Positions 29,084 through 38,121 of a DNA stretch of 64,000 nt are shown here, piece after piece; positions within the stretch are counted from its first letter, which is position 1, and every line of letters begins with the position of its first letter. The notes under the pieces were generated by a model. It worked only from the letters and a program-made list of their open reading frames with translations, made no database searches and had not been told where the DNA came from. The DNA comes from Arsenophonus sp052171895. GTDB taxonomy: Bacteria; Pseudomonadota; Gammaproteobacteria; Enterobacterales; Enterobacteriaceae. Where the stretch lies: positions 124,001-188,000 of the forward strand of contig JBQMRN010000001.1 in assembly GCA_052171895.1 (NCBI GenBank). The letters run 5' to 3'. Both the position numbers and the translations under genes were made by a program.

Positions 29084-31096
29084 ATGAGTAAGGTCTTCAA
29101 ATTACATGCTGAATTTCAACCCGCAGGTGATCAGCCTTCAGCAATAAAAAAATTAATCAAAGGTCTTAATGATGGATTGACTCATCAAACGTTACTTGGT
29201 ATTACCGGCTCAGGAAAAACATTTACTATCGCTAATGTTATTGAGCAGGTTAATCGGCCGATAATAATGATGGCTCATAATAAGACGCTGGCTGCACAAT
29301 TATATTGTGAAATGAAGGCTTTTTTCCCAGATAACGCAGTGGAATATTTCGTTTCTTATTATGATTACTATCAACCAGAAGCGTATGTTCCAAGTTCCAA
29401 TACCTTTATTGAAAAAGACGCTTCTATTAACGAACATATTGAACAGATGCGACTTTCTGCCACTAAAGCACTGCTTGAAAGACGTGATGTTATTGTCGTT
29501 GCTTCGGTATCAGCGATTTATGGGTTAGGCGATCCTGATAGCTATCTAAAAATGATGCTTCATTTAACCAAAGGCATGATTATTGATCAGCGTGCTATTT
29601 TACACCGTTTAGCGGATTTGCAATACACTAGAAATGATCAAGCTTTTCAGCGAGGTACATTTAGAGTTAGAGGGGAAGTGATTGATATTTTTCAAGCTGA
29701 ATCAGACGAATATGCATTACGAGTTGAATTATTTGATCAGGAAGTAGAACGGTTAGCACTTTTTGATCCCTTAACCGGACAGATCAAACATAATGTACCC
29801 AGATTTACCATTTATCCTAAAACCCACTATGTAACCCCACGTGAACGTATCCTTGAAGCCATGGAGAAGATTAAAATTGAATTGGCACAAAGACGTAAAT
29901 TGTTAGTGGAAAGTAATAAACTAATTGAAGAACAGCGGTTAACACAGCGTACCCAATTTGATTTAGAGATGATGAATGAACTAGGTTATTGTTCTGGCAT
30001 TGAAAATTACTCACGTTATCTTTCAGGCCGAAAAACTGGTGAACCACCACCAACGTTGTTTGATTATTTACCTACCGATGGTTTATTAGTTATAGATGAA
30101 TCTCATGTTACCATTCCACAAATTGGCGGCACGTATCGTGGTGATCGCTCTCGTAAATGGACATTGGTAGAATATGGCTTTCGCTTACCTTCTGCATTAG
30201 ATAATCGCCCATTACGTTTTGAGGAGTTTGAAGCACTTTCCCCACAAACCATTTATATTTCTGCCACACCAGGTAAGTATGAATTAGAAAAGTCGGCTAG
30301 TAAAATTATTGAGCAAATTATCCGGCCAACTGGCTTACTCGATCCTGAAATTGAGGTTCGTCCAGTTGCCACTCAGGTTGATGATCTATTATCTGAGATC
30401 CATTTGCGTTCAGCGGTAAATGAACGAGTGTTAGTGACAACTTTAACTAAAAGAATGGCAGAAGATTTAACCGATTATCTACAAGAACATGGTATTAAGG
30501 TTCGTTATTTGCATTCAGATATTGATACTGTTGAACGGGTAGAAATTATCCGTGATTTACGGTTAGGGTTATTTGATGTCTTAGTAGGTATTAACTTGTT
30601 ACGTGAAGGATTAGACATGCCAGAAGTATCCTTAGTTGCCATCTTAGATGCAGATAAAGAAGGATTTTTACGTTCAGAACGTTCATTAATTCAAACAATT
30701 GGGCGTGCAGCGCGTAATCTGAAAGGTAAAACTATTTTATATGGTGATAAAGTTACTGATTCAATGGCAAAAGCAATTAAAGAAACGGAACGTCGTCGCG
30801 AAAAACAAATCGCCTTTAATCAACAGAATGGTATTGTGCCTAAAAGTTTAAATAAAAAAATTGGAGATACTTTACAAGTTGGCGTACCACTATCAATAAA
30901 AGGTAAACATAAACAAGGGCAAGTATCAGTAATTATAGAAAATTATCATAACCTTTCGACCAAAGAATTAGAGCTTAAAATTCAGGTGTTAAAAGGACAA
31001 ATGTATCGTTATGCGCAAGATCTTGAATTTGAAAAAGCAGCCAGTTTGCGCGATCAAATTCAATTGCTATGTGAACGGTTTATTACTAATTCTTAA
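29084..31096 (+). CDS. uvrB: Excinuclease ABC subunit B
   Basis: This 670-residue damage-verification helicase of nucleotide excision repair loads with UvrA and recruits UvrC. Walker A is GITGSGKT (39-46). The beta-hairpin region YYDYYQPEAYVPSSNTFIEK is present, as are DESHVTIPQ, SATPGKYE, INLLREGLDMPEVSLVAILD and QTIGRAARN. The C-terminal UVR motif (MYRYAQDLEFEKAASLRDQI) that binds UvrC is also there. Length agrees with E. coli (673). It follows bioD as in E. coli. ATG start with AGAGGG upstream. Confidence 0.97.
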   Translation: MSKVFKLHAEFQPAGDQPSAIKKLIKGLNDGLTHQTLLGITGSGKTFTIANVIEQVNRPIIMMAHNKTLAAQLYCEMKAFFPDNAVEYFVSYYDYYQPEAYVPSSNTFIEKDASINEHIEQMRLSATKALLERRDVIVVASVSAIYGLGDPDSYLKMMLHLTKGMIIDQRAILHRLADLQYTRNDQAFQRGTFRVRGEVIDIFQAESDEYALRVELFDQEVERLALFDPLTGQIKHNVPRFTIYPKTHYVTPRERILEAMEKIKIELAQRRKLLVESNKLIEEQRLTQRTQFDLEMMNELGYCSGIENYSRYLSGRKTGEPPPTLFDYLPTDGLLVIDESHVTIPQIGGTYRGDRSRKWTLVEYGFRLPSALDNRPLRFEEFEALSPQTIYISATPGKYELEKSASKIIEQIIRPTGLLDPEIEVRPVATQVDDLLSEIHLRSAVNERVLVTTLTKRMAEDLTDYLQEHGIKVRYLHSDIDTVERVEIIRDLRLGLFDVLVGINLLREGLDMPEVSLVAILDADKEGFLRSERSLIQTIGRAARNLKGKTILYGDKVTDSMAKAIKETERRREKQIAFNQQNGIVPKSLNKKIGDTLQVGVPLSIKGKHKQGQVSVIIENYHNLSTKELELKIQVLKGQMYRYAQDLEFEKAASLRDQIQLLCERFITNS

Positions 31097-31184
31097 AGCG
31101 TTAAAGAACGTAGTTCACTACTATAGTGTGATCAGTACACCTACTGCTGCTTGGAGGAAATTTATAATCTGAGTACTACTTTAT

Positions 31185-31440
31185 ACTCTGCAATATGTTA
31201 ATATTTTCATGAATTCATCCAGTTGGCCAGGAACAAATCTCCTAGAGATCGTAACCAGATAAATCAGGAAGACAAGACACAACTTCATGTTGTTATACTG
31301 CCTATTTATCAGAAGCGCTTTATAATCTCCCTCCAAAAATTAATGATAACAGACTGACTGAATTTTTTACAAGACTCCAAAAGAACCCATACAGCAATGC
31401 GTCTCCTTCTCCGGTTTCCAATTTTTTCTTGACACATAAG
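31185..31440 (-). repeat. Family D repeat, unassigned
   Basis: The reverse complement aligns with 49200-49490: both contain ATTGCTGTATGG, AAATTCAGTCAGT, TTAATTT-TGGA-GGAGATTATAAA and TTGCAGAGTATAAT. It is a diverged two-copy repeat, probably a dead mobile element. I could not assign a family. Confidence 0.55.
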
Positions 31441-31444
31441 TATT

Positions 31445-32019
31445 ATACGGTGAAAGTATCAACTCATGGATCCGTCTATCTGTCAAGCGGAATACTTGCC
31501 TGCAGCAACTTGTTCCATGAAGTTATCCAACCTCTCTCCACCCCACAGCAAACAGCCGCGTTACTGCTGCTGTATATCTTTTAATATTTCTACAGCCATT
31601 TTTGTCAAAACTATAAGTTCAAAATTCTGCAGTTTATGTTGCTTCAAAACTATCAAGCAATGAACAGGTTCATATTTTAGATGACTACTTATACAACTAT
31701 GACTAGAAACAGATTAATTTAAGTATATCCTATCTTCTTTAGGCTTTTTTAACAATAACTTGGTCGAAACTCAACGCTCTATTTCGTGGCCATTAGCGCT
31801 ATAGTTCAGTAAGCACGCAAACAGAGTATAGAAATTAGTATCTTCTTTGCCTTGCACACTTTATGGTCGATAACTCAATTAACATCCTCATCTTCATGTA
31901 TGCATCAGTTGTTGCTGTCTAGCTATTAATCATTCTGTATTGCGTGAGATCTTTTTTCTAAAAATAGTAGTTTTAAAATCTGGCATGGCGATCCTCATAT
32001 CTAGAGGCTGCGTCACAAC
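31445..32019. other. Unassigned decayed sequence
   Basis: About 570 bp of higher GC than the deserts, between repeat D and an IS91-like remnant. Short frames (for example 31466-31663, plus) show no recognisable domain. Likely decayed coding or mobile DNA. Confidence 0.35.
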
Positions 32020-32400
32020 TATAATTTGATAAATTCCAGTAGTGTCGCTTCCTGGTATTTTGATATATCTGCACCAGGAAGCACTGGCAAGATTAGCCTA
32101 AAAGCACAGTACAGACATATTACTAAAAAAGTTTACCTTGCTAAAAAGATGAAAGATGGACTTGGCATAGTACCGTGAAATACTTTGGGCGCTATACTAA
32201 CTTAAACGGACTTCTGTGCTATTCGCATCAAAATTTAGCCCTTACTCAGGAAGGGAGTGGGTTGCACATCATTACTATGACCGCCGGACTATAAAGCAAT
32301 ACCGATCTGCAGCAGATCATGACGCAGGAAAAGATGATCGGACCCTAGATTTAGCTATATTATTAGAGATTTATAATGCACTACAAGTGCATTCTGTGTG
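32020..32400 (+). mobile_element. Possible IS91-family remnant
   Basis: Broken plus-strand frames contain TVKYFGRYT (32172-32200 region) and, 60-80 bp later, WVAHHYYDRRTIKQYRS. These resemble the TLKYLGRY and VVHHYYDHRTGQYR blocks near the C-terminus of IS91-type transposases. Two frames are needed to read both. No other part of the element is recognisable. Confidence 0.4.
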
Positions 32401-32439
32401 ACGATAGGCTACTTTTTATCAATACTCAGAGCTTGAGCT

Positions 32440-32690
32440 TGCCAAGCTAACAACAGAATTCTTATCAGAAAGAATGCATAAAATAGAAAAACAAGGGTTA
32501 TTAAACTTCAGCCTAGTGAATTTAATATCTCTAAAATTAATGCATTAAGTAAAAGAATAGACACTCTGATCAAAGTTTAACTTTCAATAGATCCATAAAC
32601 CATTCCTATCTATTTTTAGGAAAATAGATGGCTTTTTTCTGCACTTAATGAACGATTTAACTTCCTAAGCATAAACCATAAAATCACTAA
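32440..32690 (+). repeat. Family C repeat, longest copy
   Basis: Frames read LAKLTTEFLSERMHKIEKQGLL, then NISKINALSKRIDTLI-like and ERFNFLSINHKI. It ends with GATTTAACTTCCTAAGC. It is the best readable copy of the unassigned family also at 8866-9021, 15509-15598 and 36326-36610. Confidence 0.5.
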
Positions 32691-32874
32691 ATGTCGCTGT
32701 TAATGAAGAGGCAAAGTATATCCAACAATATAAATTTATTTAGCTTAAAATTAAAAGAAAAGTTGATATTTCATTTGCAAAGAACGTACTTTTTAGTACG
32801 TAAAACTATCCTTCATTTTGCTTTATAAGAAGTGAATAGTATAGAAATATATTCTATAATGAAACAAATATACG

Positions 32875-33285
32875 ATTTATGATGTCATCAAAATTTTTAC
32901 TATTTTGGGGGTACCTCTTGTTGAACTTGTTTTTAAATAACCTCTGTATATTAAAGCATTAATTTATGTTGTTTTGTTAAAAACAACTAACCCATTTTCC
33001 AAACTATCTAACAATGTTAGATGATCATTTTAGAAAAAATAGCAAGTGCTACATCCGGTAATCCTTATCCTGTACCTATATCAATAAATCATTTACCAAA
33101 AAGATATTTGTTATCAACAATGATGCTATCTAAAATATGATAAATAACCATTTGTTCACGTCATTTAATGGATATAAATTATATTTATATCCCATTTACT
33201 TAATAAGTCAATATAGGGAAGGAGTTGTTATGTTTTTTGATCGTTTAAAATAATAGCTCTTTTATCTAATAACTTTTTAAAATGC
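32875..33285 (-). pseudogene. rsmG: rsmG (16S rRNA m7G527 methyltransferase) pseudogene
   Basis: On the minus strand, directly after mnmG as in the usual mnmG-rsmG order, the fragments LLSKWDIN, DSIIVDNKYLFGK, FIDIGTG-GLPDVALAIFS, LTLLDSLENG and INALIYRGYL line up in order with E. coli RsmG ([48 protein letters not shown]). At least three frameshifts separate them and the C-terminal half is gone. The SAM-binding glycine motif is still readable, so the decay is recent compared with the IS sequences. Confidence 0.8.
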
Positions 33286-33299
33286 GTTATTAACCTTAT

Positions 33300-35189
33300 T
33301 TAAACACTCCGACGTAATAAACCTTCTTTTTTTAACCAAACTAATAATATGGATATTGCAGCTGGCGTAATACCTGATATACGCGACGCTTGACCAATAG
33401 AACTAGGTTTATGATCATTGAGCTTACCAATTACTTCATTAGAAAGACCTGTTATTTGTTTATAATCTAAATTAGTCGGTAATACAGTATATTCATTACT
33501 GAGCTGTCTTTCTATTTCTTCTTGTTGACGAACAATATAACCTTCATATTTTACTTGAATCTCAACTTGACTTATAACTTGAGAATCATCAATTGCAGGT
33601 AAAAAATGCTTTAATGAAGTAAGTAATTTATAACTCATTTCAGGACGACGAAGTAAATCTTCTCCATTCGCTTCTTTTGAAAGCGGAACAGTTAATACTT
33701 CATTAAGATCACTAATTTTCTCTGAATTGGGATGTAACCAAAGATTACGTAGCCGTTGACGTTCTTGTTCAATTAATTTAATTTTACGACAAAATTTTTG
33801 CCAACGGTTTTCATCAATTAAACCAAGCTCATACCCTTTCTCAGTTAAACGAATATCAGCGTTGTCTTCACGTAGCATAAGGCGATATTCTGCTCTTGAG
33901 GTAAACATTCGATAGGGTTCTTTAGTACCTAAAGTACAAAGATCGTCAACTAAAACACCAATGTATGCTTGATTACGACGAGGGAACCATCCTTCTTGTT
34001 CAAAAGCATAACGAGCTGCGTTAAGTCCAGCTAGTAATCCTTGAGCTCCAGCTTCTTCATAACCTGTTGTTCCATTAATCTGACCCGCAAAAAATAGTCC
34101 TTTGATAAATTTACTTTCTAAAGTTAGTTTTAAATCTCGAGGATCAAAAAAATCATATTCAATTGCATATCCCGGTTGAATAATACGAGCTTTTTCTAAA
34201 CCTTTAATCGAATGTATAATTTGCATTTGTACATCGAAAGGTAAGCTAGTAGCAATCCCATTAGGATAAATTTTATTACTTGTTAGTCCTTCTGGTTCAA
34301 GAAAAATTTGGTGTTCTGAACGATTTGAAAAGCGCATAACTTTATCTTCAATAGAAGGACAGTACCGGGGACCTATTCCTTCAATGATACCAGTATAGAT
34401 TGGACTACGATCTAAGTTATCATGAATGATCTGGTGAGTTTTTTCATTCGTATAAGTGATGTAGCAAGGTAATTGCTGTGGGTGTTGCTGCGTAGATCCA
34501 ACAAAAGAAAAAACAGGAATAGGATCATCACTAAATTGTGAAACTAATTGGGAAAAATCGATAGTTCTTATATCTATTCTAGGAGGTGTGCCTGTTTTAA
34601 AACGATCTACTCGTAAAGATAGTTCTTTTAACCTATGTGATAAACCTATAGCCGGAGGATCATCGGCTTTACCACCCTTATAATTTTCTAATCCGATATG
34701 AATTTTAGGATTAAGGAAGGTACCTACGGTTAGTACAATAGACTTTGCGTGAAATTTTAATCCCATGCTAGTTATCACACCAATAATTTGATCCTTTTCT
34801 AAAATCAGGTCTTCAACATCTTGTTGAAAGATTATTAGATTTTTTTGATTTTCTAAAGCAGTTTTAATCGCTTGCTTATAAAGTAGGCGATCAGTTTGAG
34901 CTCTAGTTGCTTGTACTGCCGGGCCCTTACTTGCATTAAGGGTTCTAAATTGAATACCTGCCTTATCTGTTGCAATAGCCATAATACCACCTAAGGCATC
35001 AATTTCTTTAACCAGATGTCCTTTACCTATTCCACCGATAGCTGGATTGCATGACATTTGACCTAAGGTCTCAATATTATGGGTTAGAAGTAAAGTTTTA
35101 CATCCCATACGAGCAGTAGCCATAGCTGCTTCAGTACCAGCGTGACCTCCACCAATAATAATAATATCAAATTGTTCTGGGTAAAACAT
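33300..35189 (-). CDS. mnmG: tRNA uridine-5-carboxymethylaminomethyl modification enzyme MnmG
   Basis: This 629-residue FAD protein (GidA), with MnmE, modifies the wobble uridine of several tRNAs. Same length as the E. coli enzyme. It has the FAD-binding GGGHAGTEAAMATARMG at the N-terminus, SCNPAIGGIGKGHLVKEIDALGG, GTFLNPKIHIGLENYKGG, GPRYCPSIEDK and GYEEAGAQGLLAGLNAAR. The C-terminal helical MnmE-binding part is present to the end. ATG start; it is transcribed away from oriC, in the ancestral arrangement. Downstream rsmG has decayed while this gene is intact. Confidence 0.97.
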   Translation of the reverse strand: MFYPEQFDIIIIGGGHAGTEAAMATARMGCKTLLLTHNIETLGQMSCNPAIGGIGKGHLVKEIDALGGIMAIATDKAGIQFRTLNASKGPAVQATRAQTDRLLYKQAIKTALENQKNLIIFQQDVEDLILEKDQIIGVITSMGLKFHAKSIVLTVGTFLNPKIHIGLENYKGGKADDPPAIGLSHRLKELSLRVDRFKTGTPPRIDIRTIDFSQLVSQFSDDPIPVFSFVGSTQQHPQQLPCYITYTNEKTHQIIHDNLDRSPIYTGIIEGIGPRYCPSIEDKVMRFSNRSEHQIFLEPEGLTSNKIYPNGIATSLPFDVQMQIIHSIKGLEKARIIQPGYAIEYDFFDPRDLKLTLESKFIKGLFFAGQINGTTGYEEAGAQGLLAGLNAARYAFEQEGWFPRRNQAYIGVLVDDLCTLGTKEPYRMFTSRAEYRLMLREDNADIRLTEKGYELGLIDENRWQKFCRKIKLIEQERQRLRNLWLHPNSEKISDLNEVLTVPLSKEANGEDLLRRPEMSYKLLTSLKHFLPAIDDSQVISQVEIQVKYEGYIVRQQEEIERQLSNEYTVLPTNLDYKQITGLSNEVIGKLNDHKPSSIGQASRISGITPAAISILLVWLKKEGLLRRSV

Positions 35190-35295
35190 GTATAAACCTT
35201 AATGTTGAATATAAACTTAGGAAATGAATTTCCCTCGAATTTTGTTAACAGGCAAGTTATATGATTCTTGCTTAAAATAAATTAGAGCTTTTTAA

Positions 35296-35560
35296 TAAAA
35301 GATCTAAATAAAAGATCTAATAGATAAGATCTTATTTATTAGATCTTTTATTAGGATCGCTATCTTCTGTAGATAAAAGTAAATTTCATAAGAAAATCAT
35401 TATGATAGTTATGATCTCTAGATGTGAATAATAAGTAAGTATACTCTGTATAAACTGGGATTAACATAGCTAGTTATACATAACTAGGTTTGGTATTTAA
35501 AGTTATTCTATGGATAACTACTGGTTATTCTCTGAATTTCATAAAATTATCCGTATTTAT
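35296..35560. other. Chromosomal replication origin oriC (eroded)
   Basis: This segment beside mnmG aligns by motif order with E. coli oriC. The AT-rich unwinding part has repeated AGATCT 13-mer-like units, ending GATCTTTTATTAGGATCGC (35342-35360) versus E. coli GATCTCTTATTAGGATCGC. Then come DnaA-box positions: TGTAGATAA (35368-35376, R1), TGTGAATAA (35423-35431), TTATACATA (35474-35482, R5/M), TATGGATAACTAC (35509-35521, R2) and TTATCCGTA (35547-35555, R4). Each differs from TTATCCACA by one or more bases. CTGTATAAACTGGGAT and several GATC sites are also kept. A perfect DnaA box, TGTGGATAA, lies further right at 35881-35889. The assignment is strong by position and order; its activity is unknown. 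Confidence 0.85.
35307..35352. repeat. 46-bp near-perfect palindrome in the oriC unwinding region
   Basis: Arms of 16 nt (AATAAAAGATCTAATA and its complement) flank ATAAGA/TCTTAT with one mismatched pair, giving a 46-bp palindrome with no loop. It contains three GATC sites and overlaps the 13-mer-like unwinding repeats. Confidence 0.85.
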
Positions 35561-35589
35561 TTGCTTTTTATTTATCCAACTCAATAATA

Positions 35590-35890
35590 TTATCTTCGAT
35601 TTTTCGATCTAAATTTCTGCAAGATTTTTATACTTCATGCTCTAGAATATCAAATTCTAATAGTTATCTCCAACATGTTTTAGATAATGATCCTTTACTT
35701 ACCTGCCAATGGGGTAATCATACTTTAAACTAAATATCTTTTGTTGATAGCTCTTTTAATAATTGACCGTATGTGACACTTCAGTATCACAGCCGTATTT
35801 TCCAATATTTCACCGGAAATAAACCCCCATTATTTAATAACAATGTCTTATTGTATCCTGTGAATGAGTTTGGATCTACTTGTGGATAAT
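35590..35890 (-). pseudogene. mioC: Possible mioC pseudogene
   Basis: In E. coli mioC lies on this side of oriC, transcribed toward it. Here the minus strand has LLEFDILEHEV followed by about twenty residues to the end, resembling the MioC C-terminus (LKINILDHDI). Upstream, LLKELSTKD could match the helix before it. Frames are broken and similarity is thin. The call rests mainly on position. Confidence 0.3.
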
Positions 35891-35934
35891 AGGTGTTATG
35901 GTGGTAAAGGGTTATTACTCTGCAAGCAAAGCAA

Positions 35935-36325
35935 TAATCTTTGCTACGTCTGTATTTCAATTGTTATCCTTTCAATTAATCTTCTCCAAGATAGATAATT
36001 CGATAAATAAAACGACCCTACACCATGGAATCTACTCAGCTATCATTTTAATTGCCTAATATAACTATTCACATTTTTAATGTAAAATTCCTTACCAATA
36101 ACTATGTAATTATCCAACCTTATTAGGAATGGTGACTAATTTCATGCTTATTGGCAAAGGTTTCATACTATTTAGATTCATCCAAGAAAAGGCTGAAGCT
36201 CTTTGTCGATGATCGGCTCAAGAAAACGGCTAACATACTTTATATTAGACTTTTCAATAATCTTATTGTTCACACCTGCCCACTCTCTATCTTGTGCTTA
36301 GGCGATGAAGACCGAGATTCTTTCA
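35935..36325 (-). mobile_element. IS1595-family remnant (3' part)
   Basis: Collinear with the left 400 bp of the copies at 7805 and 53690 (for example AATTCCTTACCAATAACT, GATGATCGGCTCAAGAAAA). It is truncated at about 36325 by family C sequence, as at 15508. Confidence 0.65.
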
Positions 36326-36610
36326 TGGTTAGAAAATTAAATCACTCTTTAATAGAGAAGACTAAAAATGATCTATTTTTGCTAAAAAGGGGGTAGAAAA
36401 TCCGTTTACTGGTTCTATTGTAAGTTAAAATTTAATCGAAGTGTTTATTCCTTAACCTAAAGCATTAATTTTAAAGATATTAATCCTAGGTTGCTTTATA
36501 AATAATTATCTTTTCATTTTATATATTCTTCTGACAACAAATCTGTTACTAGCTCAGCCAAGCTGATCATCGGTAAAAAAAGTAGTTTGTCAGCAGAGAG
36601 AATGCATTTG
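36326..36610 (-). repeat. Family C repeat
   Basis: It begins GTTAGAAAATTAAATCACTCTT. The reverse complement reads QLGLAELVTDLLSEE, matching the LAKLTTEFLSER segment of the 32440-32690 copy. Joined to an IS1595 remnant on its left. Confidence 0.5.
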
Positions 36611-36794
36611 TACAAATCTATGTGCAGGGATTCCTTTCATCAGAAAGGTAACCCTTTGTTTTTTGCGATCATTCATCTCAAGCGCCTTGCATACCTTCGG
36701 TAATAGTATGCTTCATTTACGATTCGACAAGAAACTATAGTGATTCATCGTCTTAACTTGCTTAGCTAGAATATAGCTTAATAAAGCTGAGTTG

Positions 36795-37235
36795 CTGCGG
36801 AAAGTTTAGCTAGCGGGGAGCGACGTGATGCTGGTAATAAAGCCCTTGATGTTTTGTTGGCAAGGTTTTCAGCGAAGTGTATCCTCCCTGTAGCAATGAA
36901 AAAGCTGGAGAAAGATCGAGAAGAACTGCTAGCATCTACGACTTCCCGTCAGTGCAGTAGACGTTAATAGATGGATGAATCTAACTGAATCGATTTTTAC
37001 AATATCAAGATCAAGCTATGAAACCGTCGCGTGAAGAACTTGCTTTTAGAAAAACAATCCTTTCAATGCTATTTAATGTAGTGTCCTATCTGCTTAAAAA
37101 TCTGGATCCGACTAATAATAATGGGATTTAATTTGCTTTCCCACCATGCTGCTAAACAGTCTCTAATTTAAGAATGGAGAACAGACTCACAAAGCATCAG
37201 AGTAGGAATGTAGCCTAAACTTGCCATATAGCATA
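36795..37235 (+). mobile_element. IS256-family 3' fragment
   Basis: Matches the C-terminal third of the copy at 4052-5367 (GCCCTTGATGTTTTGTTGG, GAAGAACTGCTAGCAT, GAATGGAGAACAGA). The terminus is degraded. Confidence 0.65.
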
Positions 37236-37249
37236 TATGAAGTTTAGAA

Positions 37250-37380
37250 AATGGTGACGTATCGATCTGATTGATTTCCTAAATAAATTCAATATCATAG
37301 AGATGATATATCATAAAAATTTATCTTAGAGGTATTTATGAAACTAGATACTACCTGAAGTAAATAATATTGCAGATATT
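37250..37380 (+). mobile_element. IS256-family 5' fragment
   Basis: TGATTGATTTCCTAAATAA, then the AGAGATGATAT and AAACTAGATACTACCT segments, match the 5' end of the copies starting at 4052 and 47840. It sits directly after a 3' fragment in the same orientation, giving a tandem of two partial copies. Confidence 0.55.
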
Positions 37381-37760
37381 AAGAAAGAATCTAAAGAAAA
37401 TAGACTAATTGCAAATATAAAAATTTTTCTTATTACTCTTACTGGTTTGTTATTCAATAACTAAGAGGAATAAGGAAAGCAAGAGTTAATATATAATCTA
37501 GTATTACTATACGCTATATTAAGAATAATTAATATTATTTCTTGTTTCAGGCAATGAAATATAGGATAAATAAATCGGATTTAAAATAAATTTTCTTTAT
37601 TTATTTTAGAAAAGTATAGTACTAACAGATATTTTATAAATAATTGGTTACATAACTTTGCGCTAATAATTGTTTCTAAGTTATTTTAATAAAAAACTTA
37701 AATTTTAGATTTATATATAGTTAATAACACAAACAAAATATTTTTCTCGAAAACCGTTAA
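37381..37760. other. AT-rich non-coding stretch before the rRNA promoters
   Basis: No gene or element recognised in about 380 bp of very AT-rich sequence. It may supply upstream promoter elements for the rRNA unit. Confidence 0.5.
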
Positions 37761-37775
37761 ATTTTTAAATTATTG

Positions 37776-37805
37776 CTTCCAAAGTCGCATAAAACTGCCT
37801 ATAAT
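37776..37805 (+). promoter_or_regulatory. rrn promoter P1 (proposed)
   Basis: TATAAT at 37800-37805 has TTCCAA at 37777-37782 as -35 across a 17-bp spacer. It lies exactly 120 bp upstream of the P2 -10 element, the spacing of the two rrn promoters in E. coli. The upstream sequence is A/T-rich as expected for an UP element. Confidence 0.55.
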
Positions 37806-37897
37806 TCGTTTCCACTTATCCACTTATTAGGATATAGAACAAATCGATTAAATTGAGTTTCATCAACTTAAAGTGAAGGAAAATTAAAAATAAACAC

Positions 37898-37925
37898 TTG
37901 ACTTTAGAAGTGAAAGTCGTAATGA
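37898..37925 (+). promoter_or_regulatory. rrn promoter P2
   Basis: The stretch AAAAATAAACACTTGACT corresponds to E. coli rrn P2 AAAAATAAATGCTTGACT. TTGACT (37898-37903), a 16-bp spacer and TAATGA (37920-37925) reproduce the E. coli spacing. It is followed 28 bp later by boxA. Confidence 0.75.
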
Positions 37926-37952
37926 TATGTTATATAGTCAGCTATGTAACAC

Positions 37953-38005
37953 GCTCTTTAAACAATTAATTAGATAATCTGTGTTTGCTACTCTCGCATG
38001 ATAAG
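37953..38005 (+). promoter_or_regulatory. rrn leader boxA antitermination site
   Basis: GCTCTTTAAACAATTAATTAGATAATCTGTGTTTG matches the E. coli rrn leader in order: boxA GCTCTTTAACAATT, then CAGACAATCTGTGTGGG. This is leader sequence, which normally runs into 16S rRNA. Here it runs into a tRNA-Glu remnant instead. (The full motif spans 37953-37987.). Confidence 0.75.
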
Positions 38006-38042
38006 ACAAAAGCTAACTTTAAATTGGCTTCAGACTAAATTA

Positions 38043-38117
38043 GTCCCTTCGCTTATGTGCCTAGAACATTGTCATTTACGGCAGTAACAAAGGTTTGAAT
38101 CTCCAATTTAAGGAGAT
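38043..38117 (+). pseudogene. gltT: tRNA-Glu pseudogene
   Basis: The sequence follows E. coli spacer tRNA-Glu: GTCCCTTCG, then TGCCTAGAACA, TTTACGGCAGTAACA, and AGGTTTGAATCTCC. One base is missing in the anticodon loop (TTTAC for TTTCAC) and the 3' acceptor strand no longer pairs with the 5' strand. There is no CCA. It occupies the gltT position of the rrnB-type spacer. Cloverleaf folding seems impossible. Confidence 0.75.
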
Positions 38118-38121
38118 CTAG

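Noticed and set aside
31466..31663. 65-codon frame as a small protein
   Set aside because: It has no recognisable motif and sits in decayed repeat-rich DNA; the Cys-rich text looks like chance.
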